Virus record (IMG/VR): IMGVR_UViG_3300021433_000093
Coordinates: 1-23,533 of that record
Strand: one strand, 5' to 3'
From: a virus
Length of the DNA: 23,533 nt
Position numbers and translations under genes: made by a program. Positions 1 through 8,106 of this stretch are shown piece after piece (the stretch's first letter is position 1; each line of letters opens with the position of its first letter). The notes below the pieces were generated by a model. That model had not been told where the DNA came from, did not search any database, and saw nothing but the letters and a program-made list of their open reading frames with translations.

Positions 1-572
1 ATCTTGGCCTGCCGCTGCATCTGCCATGTTTTCGTTGCTTCCTCGTCCTTCAGCGCATCCGCCTGCTGCCTGTCGTTTATTCCCCCCTGCACTGAGGCTG
101 CAAAGGCCCTTGCGTGGCCTCCTGGCCCCTGACCGGCTGCTAACCCTCTCCCCGCGCCCTGGAGCGCTGCTGCGCCCACCCTGGCCCATTGTTGGGCATG
201 TGTCATGGGCGGGTGCTGAATGAACTTGTTGCCGTCCTGGTCGATGTAGACTTCCCCGCCCTGGGTGCCGGTCAGAAACTTGCCTACCTCGTCTATGACC
301 CCTTGCATCCCGTGGCGTCTCAGCGGCTGGAGAACGACCGGCGCGGCGCTCGGGGTTGCCGGTGCGATACCCTGCGCGGTCTGCCATGCCTGCGTCTCGG
401 CCTTAGCTGCCGGGTGCGAAGCCGCGATCATGGCATCGCTCGGCGGCGCGGGCGGATTGCTGCCAGTGGTCGGCGGCGGCGAGCTGGTGCCGCTGTCCGC
501 TGGCGGCGGCGGCGGCGGCGGTGTCGCCGTCGAGGGTCCAACTCCGATGTCTGGTGCGTCTGCGTCTGCCAT
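1..572 (-). CDS. Internal-virion/ejection-type protein, N-terminal part (cut by window edge)
   Basis: An open minus-strand frame begins with ATG at 570-572 and runs off the left edge, so 190 codons of the N-terminus are seen. AAGG lies about 8 bases upstream of the start. Residues 1-50 are Ala/Pro-rich with a run of seven prolines encoded by a GCC/GCG tract. A more ordered part follows, including GKFLTGTQGGEVYIDQDGNK and an Ala/Gly-rich helical stretch ending in a Gln/Arg/Lys-rich coiled-coil-like segment. Long proteins of this style close the tail module of podovirus-like prophages and are usually internal virion or DNA-ejection proteins. That role is inferred from position and composition, not from a recognised domain. 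Confidence 0.75.
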   Translation of the reverse strand, partial: MADADAPDIGVGPSTATPPPPPPPADSGTSSPPPTTGSNPPAPPSDAMIAASHPAAKAETQAWQTAQGIAPATPSAAPVVLQPLRRHGMQGVIDEVGKFLTGTQGGEVYIDQDGNKFIQHPPMTHAQQWARVGAAALQGAGRGLAAGQGPGGHARAFAASVQGGINDRQQADALKDEEATKTWQMQRQAK

Positions 573-613
573 AGTCCCGCCTTAGATGTATTCAGAGCCT
601 GAATTTTGGGTCG

Positions 614-663
614 CTTGATAAACCCCTTGATAACCGCTTGTATCAGCGCCGCTCCCCGGCGCT
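614..663 (-). other. Short direct repeats plus GC hairpin at a stop codon
   Basis: Between the genes starting at 572 and ending at 662 lie the near-repeats CTTGATAAACC (614-624), CTTGATAACCG (626-636) and CTTGTATCAG (637-646). A 6-bp GC hairpin, AGCGCC (645-650) pairing with GGCGCT (658-663), overlaps the TAG stop at 662-664. No U-tract follows on the minus strand, so a simple intrinsic terminator is not supported. It may be an mRNA processing or regulatory element. Function unknown. Confidence 0.35.
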
Positions 664-1264
664 AGGCTCCCCCCAGGGCCATCCCTCCTATCTCGCCCGC
701 CGCTCCGATCGCCGCATTGATCCAACTGTTGTTTTCCTGCGCGATCTGGTTTGCCGTCGAAGCCGCCGCACCCCCGGCGCTGGTGGCCGCCCCGGAGAAG
801 CTAACCGGGCTTACCATCTGCGCGGTTGTGTTCATCCCCTGCGCCGCATTCAGCCAGTTTTGATAGCCCTGCGTGTATGACGACTGCGTAATCCCTAGCC
901 GCTGGCTGGCCTCCTGGCTGGCGGCGCTAGACGCCAGCTCTCCCTTGATCGTCGCCGTGGCCCCGCTCGGGATCGCGATGTTTCCGCCGCCCTGCGCGGC
1001 CAGCTGTTCGCCCACCGCTTGCGCGGCCTGCCCGTAGTTCTGCGCGGTCTGGTCGGTAACCTGGGTATTCAGGTTGGCTTTTTCTTCCGGCGAGAATCCC
1101 TCCTGGTCCGGCCCTTTGGCGAAGATCGGCGCATATACGGAGCGCATCTGCGCGAGAATGTCTTGATCCTGACCCCAGGATGTCTGCTGTTCCTGCATAG
1201 CCTCAGACATGAACTGCTGCTGCTGCTGCTCGATCTGCGTCTGTTGTGGAGCTGCGCCGCACAT
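662..1264 (-). CDS. Gln-rich, Ala/Gly-rich virion-associated protein (putative ejection protein)
   Basis: A 200-residue protein. The N-terminus is Gln-rich (residues 7-17 are mostly Gln) and the middle is polar and helical (QMRSVYAPIFAKGPDQEGFS, then QNYGQAAQAVGEQLAAQGGG). The last 45 residues are Ala/Gly-rich and mildly hydrophobic, ending INAAIGAAGEIGGMALGGA. Such low-complexity, amphipathic, Gly/Ala-ended proteins between tail genes and a large terminal protein are typical of podovirus internal core or ejection proteins. The ATG at 1262-1264 lies 2 bases after the TGA of the upstream gene, so the genes look translationally coupled. I do not recognise a named family. Confidence 0.75.
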   Translation of the reverse strand: MCGAAPQQTQIEQQQQQFMSEAMQEQQTSWGQDQDILAQMRSVYAPIFAKGPDQEGFSPEEKANLNTQVTDQTAQNYGQAAQAVGEQLAAQGGGNIAIPSGATATIKGELASSAASQEASQRLGITQSSYTQGYQNWLNAAQGMNTTAQMVSPVSFSGAATSAGGAAASTANQIAQENNSWINAAIGAAGEIGGMALGGA

Positions 1265-1266
1265 AG

Positions 1267-1719
1267 TCAGACCCCGATTTCTTTCTCCAACCTAAAATCT
1301 TTAGTTTTCGAGAAATTTAGTTTTTTCATCGCGAACGAGACCAGGCCCTGAGAGTGACTGTCAAAAGCCAGATGACTAACCCCGTGGTCGCGCAGCTTCC
1401 CTTCTAGCCAGTCCAGCCCCACCATCAGCGCCCGCCCTACTCTCAGCGCCTGATCGCGTGTGTATTCGGGCGCAAATTGGATGTGAATGTCTACCGAATT
1501 TGCATCCATCTGGTGCAGCTTCAGAAAGAAGACTCGCCCCTGGCCATCGAGAAGCACGTAACTATCACGGGTCGCGGTTTGTTCCAGCCAGAAGTCCGGC
1601 GCGGTTAAATCCTTGTGGTCGGGATCGGCCAGCGTCCAGTTAATCGCAAACGTGCGATCGGTCTCGTCAACCGGCCTCAGCATATAGCGATCAAAGTGGA
1701 ATGTGCGGCTGGCGCTCAT
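1267..1719 (-). CDS. GNAT-like acetyltransferase-fold protein in tail module
   Basis: A 150-residue protein whose layout resembles GNAT N-acetyltransferases. It has an N-terminal strand/helix region, a central beta segment (RDSYVLLDGQGRVFFLKL), then DIHIQFAPEYTRDQALRVGR and a C-terminal segment LAFDSHSQGLVSFAMKKLNF. The last segment matches the usual ending in which a late-strand side chain precedes a helix and a final GF-type turn. The acetyl-CoA loop (R/Q-x-x-G-x-G/A) is not clear, so it may be a catalytically silent GNAT fold. Such proteins occur beside tail genes in other phages, possibly modifying virion or host proteins. The ATG overlaps the upstream TGA (ATGA). An AT island with CTAAAA and TTTAG motifs lies in its last codons. 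Confidence 0.6.
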   Translation of the reverse strand: MSASRTFHFDRYMLRPVDETDRTFAINWTLADPDHKDLTAPDFWLEQTATRDSYVLLDGQGRVFFLKLHQMDANSVDIHIQFAPEYTRDQALRVGRALMVGLDWLEGKLRDHGVSHLAFDSHSQGLVSFAMKKLNFSKTKDFRLEKEIGV

Positions 1720-1946
1720 GGCAGGATCGACCTCCGTGTAGGCACGATGGTTTTCCCGTAAAACTGGCGGGTGATGCCGTCAACGTCCGTGGACATGGCG
1801 GGCAGCGACGAAATAAAAACCGGGCTTAGTTTTAAATGCTGCGGCAGATCGGGCGGCATCTGCGGCGGCGGCTGCACGGGCAGCGGCGCTGTTATCCGGC
1901 GCATGTTCGACGTGTCCACAGCTCGGCTTTGTGCGGGGGTTGGCAT
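1716..1946 (-). CDS. Small Pro-rich hypothetical protein of the tail operon
   Basis: A 76-residue protein with a Pro-rich N-terminal half (PLPVQPPPQMPPDLPQHLKL) and a C-terminal segment (SSLPAMSTDVDGITRQFYGK) that may be the folded part. Its start overlaps the stop of the large tail gene (TAATG at about 1944-1948), and its TGA overlaps the next start, so it is coupled on both sides. AAGGAG is present but about 12 bases from the start. No family is recognised. Operon position suggests a virion or assembly role. Confidence 0.7.
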   Translation of the reverse strand: MPTPAQSRAVDTSNMRRITAPLPVQPPPQMPPDLPQHLKLSPVFISSLPAMSTDVDGITRQFYGKTIVPTRRSILP

Positions 1947-4900
1947 TATCCGGGTTGCTCCTTCCGTTCTCCGTACTTCGCGCCGTAGATGGCGTGCGAC
2001 AACAGCTCGTCGCCTTCCGCCTGGTCCGGCCAGCTAATCAGGATCTGGCAGTGCGTGCATTTCGGGCATTCTCCGTCCTGGCTGGTAACGTAGCGATCGG
2101 AGTAAAGCGTCTCCGATGCGGAGAGGGTCGGCGGGTCCACGCTGGTGTAGTCCAGCATGTCAAATGAAATCGTGGCGGATTCCGCTATCTCGTCGTAGAG
2201 CATCCCCACCTGGGGCCGATCGCCGGTCAGAATCGAGTCCAGCTCGATGTGCGCGACCTCCGCGACTTCGCCGGTCTGACACAACACCACGTTGCCTAAA
2301 ACTCCGTAGCAATTCCCCTCCCCATAGGTCTTGCCGTTGTCCGTGAACACCGAAGTATCCCGCATCAGGATTTGCCCGGTCCCCTCGGCGTATGAGACTG
2401 TGCCGGTCTCGGGGACGGCGGGCGTTATCTCGGGTAGCAAGCTCTTGACCTGGTTTAGCAGGATGCGATTGCCGGAATAGCCAACAAGAATGAACGACTG
2501 CCCGTTGAGCGCGGGCACGGTGGTAAGCCCGTTGAGCGTGACCGTGATTAACGGGTCCACCAGCGGCGCATCGAGAGTAAGCGTGATCGTCGCCAGAGGA
2601 TTGTCTGAGGGGTCACTGGCAAAGCCAATCAGGATTTGAATTTCCTGTATGTTTCGCGTGCCCGAATCGTTGGGGCCTACTAACAATTCCCATTGCCCGG
2701 TGGCTACTTCCACGCTCTGCACGGCGCTGGTGCCGCCTACGATCGCCGCGAACGGCGACCAGAGAAAACCCGTTTCAGGCGGCGCAACCGGCGAGTATCT
2801 AAACCAGCCCACCGCACCATCCGCAACATAGAGCGCGGTATCTCCCGATTTCTTCTCGTGCCAAGTGACATAGGTTGTCGCTGGATCGAAAAGCGTATCC
2901 TCAAAACCTCCGGTGCTCATCTGCGTAAACTGGTCCCCGATCGGGAAGCCATATTCGACGTAGCCAGCTCCGGGGTCCAGCTCTGCCCCCTTTTGATTAT
3001 TTGTAAAAAGATAAAAAGTAGAACCCACAACTTCTATAGCGTCATAATTTAAAACCCCTAAATTTTTCATGTAGACAACCGGGTAGAACGGCTCCGCAGC
3101 CGTGCCGTTGCCCAGGATGGCGTACACGTTCGCGGTGCCGAAGACCAACAGCGCCGCATCGTTGGTCACCGATGAGACCAGGCGGGTTAATTTCTCGGAG
3201 AACTGCAACACGTTATTGCCGGGGAAAGCCGTTAGCCCGTTGCCTACAACCGTGTCCGGCCCGCCGCTCCAGATCACTTGCGAGCCGTTGCTAATCATCC
3301 AGACACGCTGCAAGTGATATTCCGGCGCGGTAGCGCCCACGGGCGGCGGGTTGTTCGCGCCTATGGCATTCAGGGGAGCTGAAATCAAAGGATTGAGCGC
3401 GGCGCTGGTCGGGTCGGTGTCTACGAATGTCCAGCTGGTTGCACTGCCGGGGATCGGGTTGGGGATCGAGGCACGAAACACCATCACCGCGCCGCCCTGG
3501 TCGGTGCGCCAGATCCAAATTTGATCGCATTGCGGATCTGCCGGACTGTTCCCTATGACGTTCACAGAGAAGCCGCCAGCTGGCCCCAGGATGCCGTTAG
3601 GGATAACCGCTGCCGGTGACGCGGTAGTTATGCTGCCGTCCACACAATGAAACGAGTAGGCGTATTGAAACCCGCCCGTGCAAAGCACTGAGCCAGGGCC
3701 TGCACACGTCCAGGTCAGATCCGCGTCGAATACAACCCCGCCTACTGTAGTGCTCCAGACTGGCTCCGTCGCGCCGCTGGTGCTGGGCACGCTCGACGGT
3801 GCGCCCACGGGTGCGCCGGTCGTGCATATCTGCAAATTGCCGTTGCTGTCGAGGATCGCGGTATCTAGAAACGTGTAGGTGTAGGGCGACCATGTTCCCA
3901 GATTCCCGCAGTTCGTCCAGAGGATCGTGTTCCCGTCCTGCGTGACGCCCTGAAACTTCCCTGACCATGTTGGCTGCGTCGAGCCGGTGCGCCCAAGGTT
4001 GTTAACCCCGCTTACGACTTCTATGTTTTCGTTGGCATCGAAAACGGGATACCACACTGACGGACTGCTCAAGGGTTGCCAGTAGGTAAGATTCGACGGC
4101 GTGTTGAGGATCGGCGCGGAGGTTGGGCCTGCCAACGACAAATTTTGCACCGCTGGCCCCTGACACATCCATGTCACCGTCCCGTCTGTTGTGCTTCTGC
4201 CGGTGTTTTGCCATGCTGGAGCGGTTGAGCCGCTGAGTCCTCCGTTGCTCGCCCTGCCGCCGCCAAATCCTGAGTCGGTTATCACTCCGGTTGCGGGACC
4301 GTAGTAGAGGAAATACGTGCCGTTCGTGAGCGGAGTTAGCCCGAATTGCGCCGGTAGGTTGGGGTCATAGGGCAACCGCTGCCCGTTCAACTGTGTGAAG
4401 CTCGTCATGCCCCCGAACTGCACATTACCGCCTGGGGTCCATTGCGGCGAGGGGGTAGTCCAGATGACTAGCAAGACATAGTGCGGTGACAAGCCCCCGG
4501 TAGAAAGCACCTGCACGCTTTGCACTTGTAGGCTGGCCGCCGCGTTGCTGATGACCTCTTGAATGTTGCCGCTGGGGTCAACTATGAAATCGCCGCCGTT
4601 GTACTGCGTGTTCGGCTGCCATGTCTTCGCGGCTTGCGTCCATTTCATTTGCTGTAGGTCGTTGGTCATTATCAGCTGCGTACCAACACCCAGAAAGCGC
4701 GTGCGGCCCGCGTTGGGCGGCTTGCCGAAAAGCGATGTACCGGCAGGGTGCCCCGCTGTCACGTCCCAGACTTGACTTAGGGAATCGCCCAGAATGACGA
4801 CTTGCTGCACGTTGCTTTGAATATATTTAAAACTATAAAAACTAAAAATAGGAGGGTAGTAATTCGGGTTATAGACGATCAGCCCCGCCCGTCTCTGAAA

Positions 4901-5110
4901 TGTGAGCTTGGCGGTAATCTCGCGATTCAGCCCGTCGATCAGCGAATCAAAGCGCGAGGCCCCATAGAACTTGCCATACAGGTACGGCACGGCGGCGTCA
5001 CGTAGCGGGCTGCGCTGCGTCCACAGCCCGGTGATGTAGCGATCCATCGACAGCGGCGCGTACTGCGTCGGCTCATGGGCTACGCCCGCAGTTTCCAGAG
5101 GCCCAGACAT
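1946..5110 (-). CDS. Large tail protein with repeated GxTxPxW...DGxxTWxCxG modules
   Basis: A 1054-residue protein, the largest in the window. Residues 20-100 (ITGLWTQRSPLRDAAVPYLY, then DGLNREITAKLTFQRRAGL) match the opening of a family of podovirus-like tail proteins. Residues 163-472 contain at least three related modules. Each pairs an 'NGN-x-Q' turn with a G-S/A-T-x-P-x-W block and a DG-x-x-TW-x-C/N-x-G block: residues 295-318, 376-402 and 446-472. They probably form repeated beta domains. A CPKCTHC cluster near residue 1015 may bind metal. The start follows directly after the upstream stop (TAA-ATG) with AAGGGG 8 bases away. AT islands with CTAAAAA interrupt it near 3000-3065 and 4820-4850. 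A tail hub, nozzle or tubular protein B-like role is inferred from position. Confidence 0.85.
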   Translation of the reverse strand: MSGPLETAGVAHEPTQYAPLSMDRYITGLWTQRSPLRDAAVPYLYGKFYGASRFDSLIDGLNREITAKLTFQRRAGLIVYNPNYYPPIFSFYSFKYIQSNVQQVVILGDSLSQVWDVTAGHPAGTSLFGKPPNAGRTRFLGVGTQLIMTNDLQQMKWTQAAKTWQPNTQYNGGDFIVDPSGNIQEVISNAAASLQVQSVQVLSTGGLSPHYVLLVIWTTPSPQWTPGGNVQFGGMTSFTQLNGQRLPYDPNLPAQFGLTPLTNGTYFLYYGPATGVITDSGFGGGRASNGGLSGSTAPAWQNTGRSTTDGTVTWMCQGPAVQNLSLAGPTSAPILNTPSNLTYWQPLSSPSVWYPVFDANENIEVVSGVNNLGRTGSTQPTWSGKFQGVTQDGNTILWTNCGNLGTWSPYTYTFLDTAILDSNGNLQICTTGAPVGAPSSVPSTSGATEPVWSTTVGGVVFDADLTWTCAGPGSVLCTGGFQYAYSFHCVDGSITTASPAAVIPNGILGPAGGFSVNVIGNSPADPQCDQIWIWRTDQGGAVMVFRASIPNPIPGSATSWTFVDTDPTSAALNPLISAPLNAIGANNPPPVGATAPEYHLQRVWMISNGSQVIWSGGPDTVVGNGLTAFPGNNVLQFSEKLTRLVSSVTNDAALLVFGTANVYAILGNGTAAEPFYPVVYMKNLGVLNYDAIEVVGSTFYLFTNNQKGAELDPGAGYVEYGFPIGDQFTQMSTGGFEDTLFDPATTYVTWHEKKSGDTALYVADGAVGWFRYSPVAPPETGFLWSPFAAIVGGTSAVQSVEVATGQWELLVGPNDSGTRNIQEIQILIGFASDPSDNPLATITLTLDAPLVDPLITVTLNGLTTVPALNGQSFILVGYSGNRILLNQVKSLLPEITPAVPETGTVSYAEGTGQILMRDTSVFTDNGKTYGEGNCYGVLGNVVLCQTGEVAEVAHIELDSILTGDRPQVGMLYDEIAESATISFDMLDYTSVDPPTLSASETLYSDRYVTSQDGECPKCTHCQILISWPDQAEGDELLSHAIYGAKYGERKEQPG

Positions 5111-5812
5111 TTAGGTGCCCCTTCCCGCTGTGCCCTGTTGGGTCGCGGCCTGCGAGCGCATAACCGTTCGCGTCATGTTCATCCAGTTGGACAGGAACAG
5201 ATCTCGCGCCTGGTCATCGAGACCGTCTTGCAAGGAGAGAATGCGAGCCAAAAACCAGCGCTCGAAAACAGGGAAGCGCGAGTCATTCACCAGTAAACTT
5301 AAAAAAGCTAAAAACCCAAGATTGTAAACATGGGCGAAATAATCGGGGACCACATCCCACATCGAAGCCGGGGAGCTGATGAGACCAGGGCTGCGTTGAT
5401 AGTCGCCCGCGACCGTGTACACCGCATCGGGCGTGTTCTTCACGCGAAAGGTTATCGTTCCCTGGTTGTCGTTGTACTGCGGCGCTATCAGTGTCGGGCG
5501 GCTTTGCGTCGAGTCTTTGCCCAGAGATATAGCCCCGTTGAGCGCGAAGTTTTTCCCGGTTGAATCGCTGATCCATTGCGTCTCGATGAATCCAAAATCG
5601 GGAATCGGAACGGGGTAATCGGTGAGGCCGGTCTGAGTAGGGAACTGGAAGCTACGGCGATTGAAGGGCCAGCGGAACGGCGGCGCGAGGATGGTTTGCA
5701 GCACCAGGTTGCCCGCGAAAATTCCCGGCTCCTGGCCGTTGACATAGATCGGCTGGTTTTTTAAATATGGCCGGACGAAGTTTGCCGAATTTTGTACAGT
5801 CAGCGTGACCAT
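5111..5812 (-). CDS. Tail/head-to-tail connector protein, hypothetical
   Basis: A 233-residue protein between two tail genes. It is beta-rich in the first 150 residues (VYTVAGDYQRSP and similar) and helical after that, with WDVVPDYFAHVYNLGFLAFL, then FPVFERWFLARILSLQDGLD and DLFLSNWMNM. A beta head followed by a helical C-terminus fits a tail tubular or adaptor component. I cannot name the family securely. The ATG at 5810-5812 has AGG about 8 bases upstream, and the TAA abuts the next ATG. The segment coding GFLAFLSLL contains TTTTTAG (complement CTAAAAA at 5308-5314), read as Phe-Leu-Ala. Confidence 0.75.
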   Translation of the reverse strand: MVTLTVQNSANFVRPYLKNQPIYVNGQEPGIFAGNLVLQTILAPPFRWPFNRRSFQFPTQTGLTDYPVPIPDFGFIETQWISDSTGKNFALNGAISLGKDSTQSRPTLIAPQYNDNQGTITFRVKNTPDAVYTVAGDYQRSPGLISSPASMWDVVPDYFAHVYNLGFLAFLSLLVNDSRFPVFERWFLARILSLQDGLDDQARDLFLSNWMNMTRTVMRSQAATQQGTAGRGT

Positions 5813-5821
5813 GACGGCTAC

Positions 5822-6802
5822 CTAGTACGGCGTTGATGGGTCTCTTGGGTTCCTCATGCCTGGGTAAACCGCATCGACGGGATAGCTCGCCGGGACCAGG
5901 CCGTACATATTCAGCTCTTTATCTCCAGATTTTTTAATTTCTAAAAGGCTGGAAATCCATTCCTGATAATCCGGCTGGAAGCGCTGCCGGTCCTTGGGAT
6001 CTGGCGAAGCATCGAGCGCATAAGCCCGATAGCCCTTGCGGAAGTTCCGCGCCTGGTCGTCGGGGATGGGATCAATCATCTGGTCAAACGTGGTGAAGGT
6101 CGGCGGCAGCATCTGATAGCGCGGGATAATCTCCCACACTGGCCCGGTCCCCCCTGGCAGCGGGTACACGCGAAAGCCCTTGGAGTTAGGCGAGCAAATA
6201 ATCCAGCTCATCGTGCCATCAGGTATGATCTGCCCTTCTGCTGGCGCTGGCCCTAGCGACGGCGGCGTTGCGCCGGTTGTGCCGAACGTCCACACGCTTA
6301 GAATTTGCCCCTCGAAGAGAATCCCCATCAGCGGGTTGAACTGCACGGGGTTGCTGCCCGTCACCAGCGGGTAGTAAGTCACATTCGCCCCTGGCCACGC
6401 GCCTAGCTTCATGTGTCCGTTAAACATCCAGCAAACGTCTGTGATCGGCCCCTGACAGTAGCTGGTCGTTGGGATGTCTTTGCGTGCGGTGATCTGCTGT
6501 AGCGGCTTGGGATTCGACGTATTGTTGATGTCGATTCGATCGGCATTTTCCAGCCAGCCGATATTGTTGTTAAGCCCCGGCGAGGGGTAGTCCTGCTGCC
6601 AGGAGTTCGTCCAAAACGCATCGGCCAGCTGGCGATTCCACTTCCAATTGAAGCGCTCGGAGATTAGATCGCTCATCACATCGTTGCCGATGTCGAGCGC
6701 GAGCTGCGAGCCATAACCGGCAGGGTGATTAAGCGGAGACGGCACACCCTGCGCGGTTATGTGATCGATGACAGCCTGAAGCGAAATGGTAGAGTTTCCC
6801 AT
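5822..6802 (-). CDS. Tail tubular protein A (gp11-like)
   Basis: A 326-residue protein. The N-terminus is helical (AVIDHITAQGVPSPLNHPAG, then LALDIGNDVMSDLISERFNW) and contains the RFNWKWNR motif typical of gp11-like tail-tube A proteins of podoviruses. The middle carries one GATPPSLGP...DGTMSWIICSP block related to the modules of the 1054-residue tail protein two genes downstream. The C-terminus has DDQARNFRKGYRAYALDASP, then YQEWISSLLEIKKSGDKELN. No Shine-Dalgarno is seen: the 19 bases before ATG read GTTTCTAAAAAATAAAA-type sequence, including the upstream stop TAA. Translation may depend on coupling to the upstream gene. Confidence 0.8.
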   Translation of the reverse strand: MGNSTISLQAVIDHITAQGVPSPLNHPAGYGSQLALDIGNDVMSDLISERFNWKWNRQLADAFWTNSWQQDYPSPGLNNNIGWLENADRIDINNTSNPKPLQQITARKDIPTTSYCQGPITDVCWMFNGHMKLGAWPGANVTYYPLVTGSNPVQFNPLMGILFEGQILSVWTFGTTGATPPSLGPAPAEGQIIPDGTMSWIICSPNSKGFRVYPLPGGTGPVWEIIPRYQMLPPTFTTFDQMIDPIPDDQARNFRKGYRAYALDASPDPKDRQRFQPDYQEWISSLLEIKKSGDKELNMYGLVPASYPVDAVYPGMRNPRDPSTPY

Positions 6803-6804
6803 TT

Positions 6805-7371
6805 TTATTTTTTAGAAACTGTGGATGCTACGACCGCCGCCTGGTCGGTTGCGAACGTTATCCCAATGCCCACACTCGCATTTGCGGGGTGCGGCTCAAT
6901 GGTGCTGGCAGGCGTCCCGCGCTCTACAGCAAGATTGTTGGGATCGCTGCTGTTGGTAACCGTCATGTACTCAGAGTCGATCTGGAGGACCGTCCCCACG
7001 CCTACGCTCGTTTCTGGCGCGTTTTCGAGTGCAACGGTGGTGTCCGTCTCCCCGTCCATCGGCAGCGCCAAGATGCCCCACTCTCCCGGCTCCGATTGCG
7101 TGCCTGCGGGTGGCGGAGCTGGCGGCTCGGTTGGCCTGATGCCGTGCTGATCGAGGGTTGCCCAGATCGTGTCTATCTCGGTCTGCAATTCCTCAACAGT
7201 CGGCGGATCTGTTTCGGCGGCCTGCTGTGTGGGTGGTATGGCTTTGGGTGTGGCTTTGGCGGGTTTTTGTGGCGGCTGCGTCTGTTCTTCTTCGTAGTTG
7301 TTTGCCATCGCTCGGCTCCGTTTCTTCGCTGGTTTGGCCGCTTTGACGGCGGCTTTTTTCTTAGTAGGCAT
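6805..7371 (-). CDS. Virion-associated protein with EVM-V-RG...H-type motif
   Basis: A 188-residue protein from ATG at 7369-7371, chosen because AAGGGGG lies just upstream; longer in-frame starts would overlap the preceding gene. Residues 1-60 are Lys/Ala/Pro-rich and look disordered. Residues 60-95 form a short coiled coil (VEELQTEIDTIWATLDQHGI). The C-terminal domain contains GTVLQIDSEYMTVTNSSDPN, AVERGTPAS and EPHPANASVGIG. This is the pattern of small beta domains found in phage structural proteins (I-D-x-E-x-M-x-V ... V-x-R-G ... H-x-x-G). It lies between capsid and tail genes, so a decoration, stopper or linker role is plausible but unproven. Confidence 0.75.
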   Translation of the reverse strand: MPTKKKAAVKAAKPAKKRSRAMANNYEEEQTQPPQKPAKATPKAIPPTQQAAETDPPTVEELQTEIDTIWATLDQHGIRPTEPPAPPPAGTQSEPGEWGILALPMDGETDTTVALENAPETSVGVGTVLQIDSEYMTVTNSSDPNNLAVERGTPASTIEPHPANASVGIGITFATDQAAVVASTVSKK

Positions 7372-7381
7372 CGCGCCCCCT

Positions 7382-7924
7382 TCAGACTCGATCGGGAATG
7401 AACGGCACTCCATCGCGTTCAAACGTGAACGATGGCCCCCGAATCTCATCAAGCCCAGATTCCTGGGACATTTCTAAAAACTTGTCATATATAAGTTTTA
7501 GTTTTGTATATTCCTCGGGGTGTGACTTTCTCAGCGAGGGATGCGGGGTGAAGATTTTCATTCGGCAGCGCAGGCATTGCAGCAACCAGGTGTAACCGTC
7601 GAGCATCTGCGTGCGTACTATGCACGGCTTGCCATCGCCCGCGTACACGTTCTGCGGCCTTCCGCCCTGGCGGTGGCGGCAGATCGACTGCGCCATTTCC
7701 ATGTTGCGCCGCTCGGCGGCTACATCGGCCTGGATCTGGCGATTGTGGGCCTCTACCGCTTCTTTGCGAGCCAGCCGCCGCGCATTGTCATCTTTAACCC
7801 GGTCTAAATCTAAAATCTTAGCTTGCAGATCTGTCGCGGCAATGAGCCGCTGCATCTCTTCCAGGCTCATGTGCTGAAACTCTTGCGGGATCGCGGGCAG
7901 CGCTTCTTTCGATGGTTTGGGCAT
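7382..7924 (-). CDS. Zn-ribbon-like phage protein next to capsid gene
   Basis: A 180-residue protein. Residues 18-75 are a charged coiled coil (MSLEEMQRLIAATDLQAKIL, then NRQIQADVAAERRNMEMAQS). After it come ICRHRQGG and LLQCLRCRMKIFTPHPS, giving a C-x-H pair and a C-x-x-C pair about 35 residues apart, consistent with a zinc ribbon. Similar coiled-coil/zinc proteins occur near capsid genes of soil-bacterial prophages. It is the first gene after the capsid terminator region and has only weak ribosome-binding signal (AAAGG, distant). Role unknown. Confidence 0.75.
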   Translation of the reverse strand: MPKPSKEALPAIPQEFQHMSLEEMQRLIAATDLQAKILDLDRVKDDNARRLARKEAVEAHNRQIQADVAAERRNMEMAQSICRHRQGGRPQNVYAGDGKPCIVRTQMLDGYTWLLQCLRCRMKIFTPHPSLRKSHPEEYTKLKLIYDKFLEMSQESGLDEIRGPSFTFERDGVPFIPDRV

Positions 7925-8012
7925 GAGGCATCCAACCTTTCGGAGTGAAACTCAAATTGAGGGGTGCGCGGGCTTATAGGTGAGAATCAATCCCCAAATT
8001 GCTGTACACCCG

Positions 8013-8036
8013 TATAAAACCCGCGCTCTCCAGCGC
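8013..8036 (-). terminator. Intrinsic terminator downstream of major capsid gene
   Basis: On the minus strand GCGCT-GGAG-AGCGC (8036 down to 8023) forms a 5-bp GC stem with a tetraloop and is followed by GGGTTTTAT (8020-8012). This is a plausible Rho-independent terminator about 70 bases past the capsid stop. The U-tract is short, so partial read-through to the tail genes is likely. Confidence 0.5.
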
Positions 8037-8042
8037 CGCATT

Positions 8043-8090
8043 CGCGTTAGGTGTGTCGGAGGGACGGCAACCCATTGGCACACCTACGCG
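8043..8090 (-). other. Long hairpin in the capsid 3' untranslated region
   Basis: CGCGTTAGGTGTG (8043-8055) pairs with CACACCTACGCG (8079-8090) with a single bulged T, giving a 12-bp stem with a 23-nt loop. It lies immediately downstream of the capsid stop at 8107 and ahead of the terminator-like hairpin at 8023-8036. It probably protects or processes the capsid mRNA. No U-tract follows directly. Confidence 0.5.
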
Positions 8091-8106
8091 GGCGGCAGGT
8101 TAAGAC

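Noticed and set aside
6889-7401. 170-codon open frame on the plus strand
   Set aside because: Antisense to the recognisable 188-residue virion protein. No ribosome-binding site and shadow-like composition.
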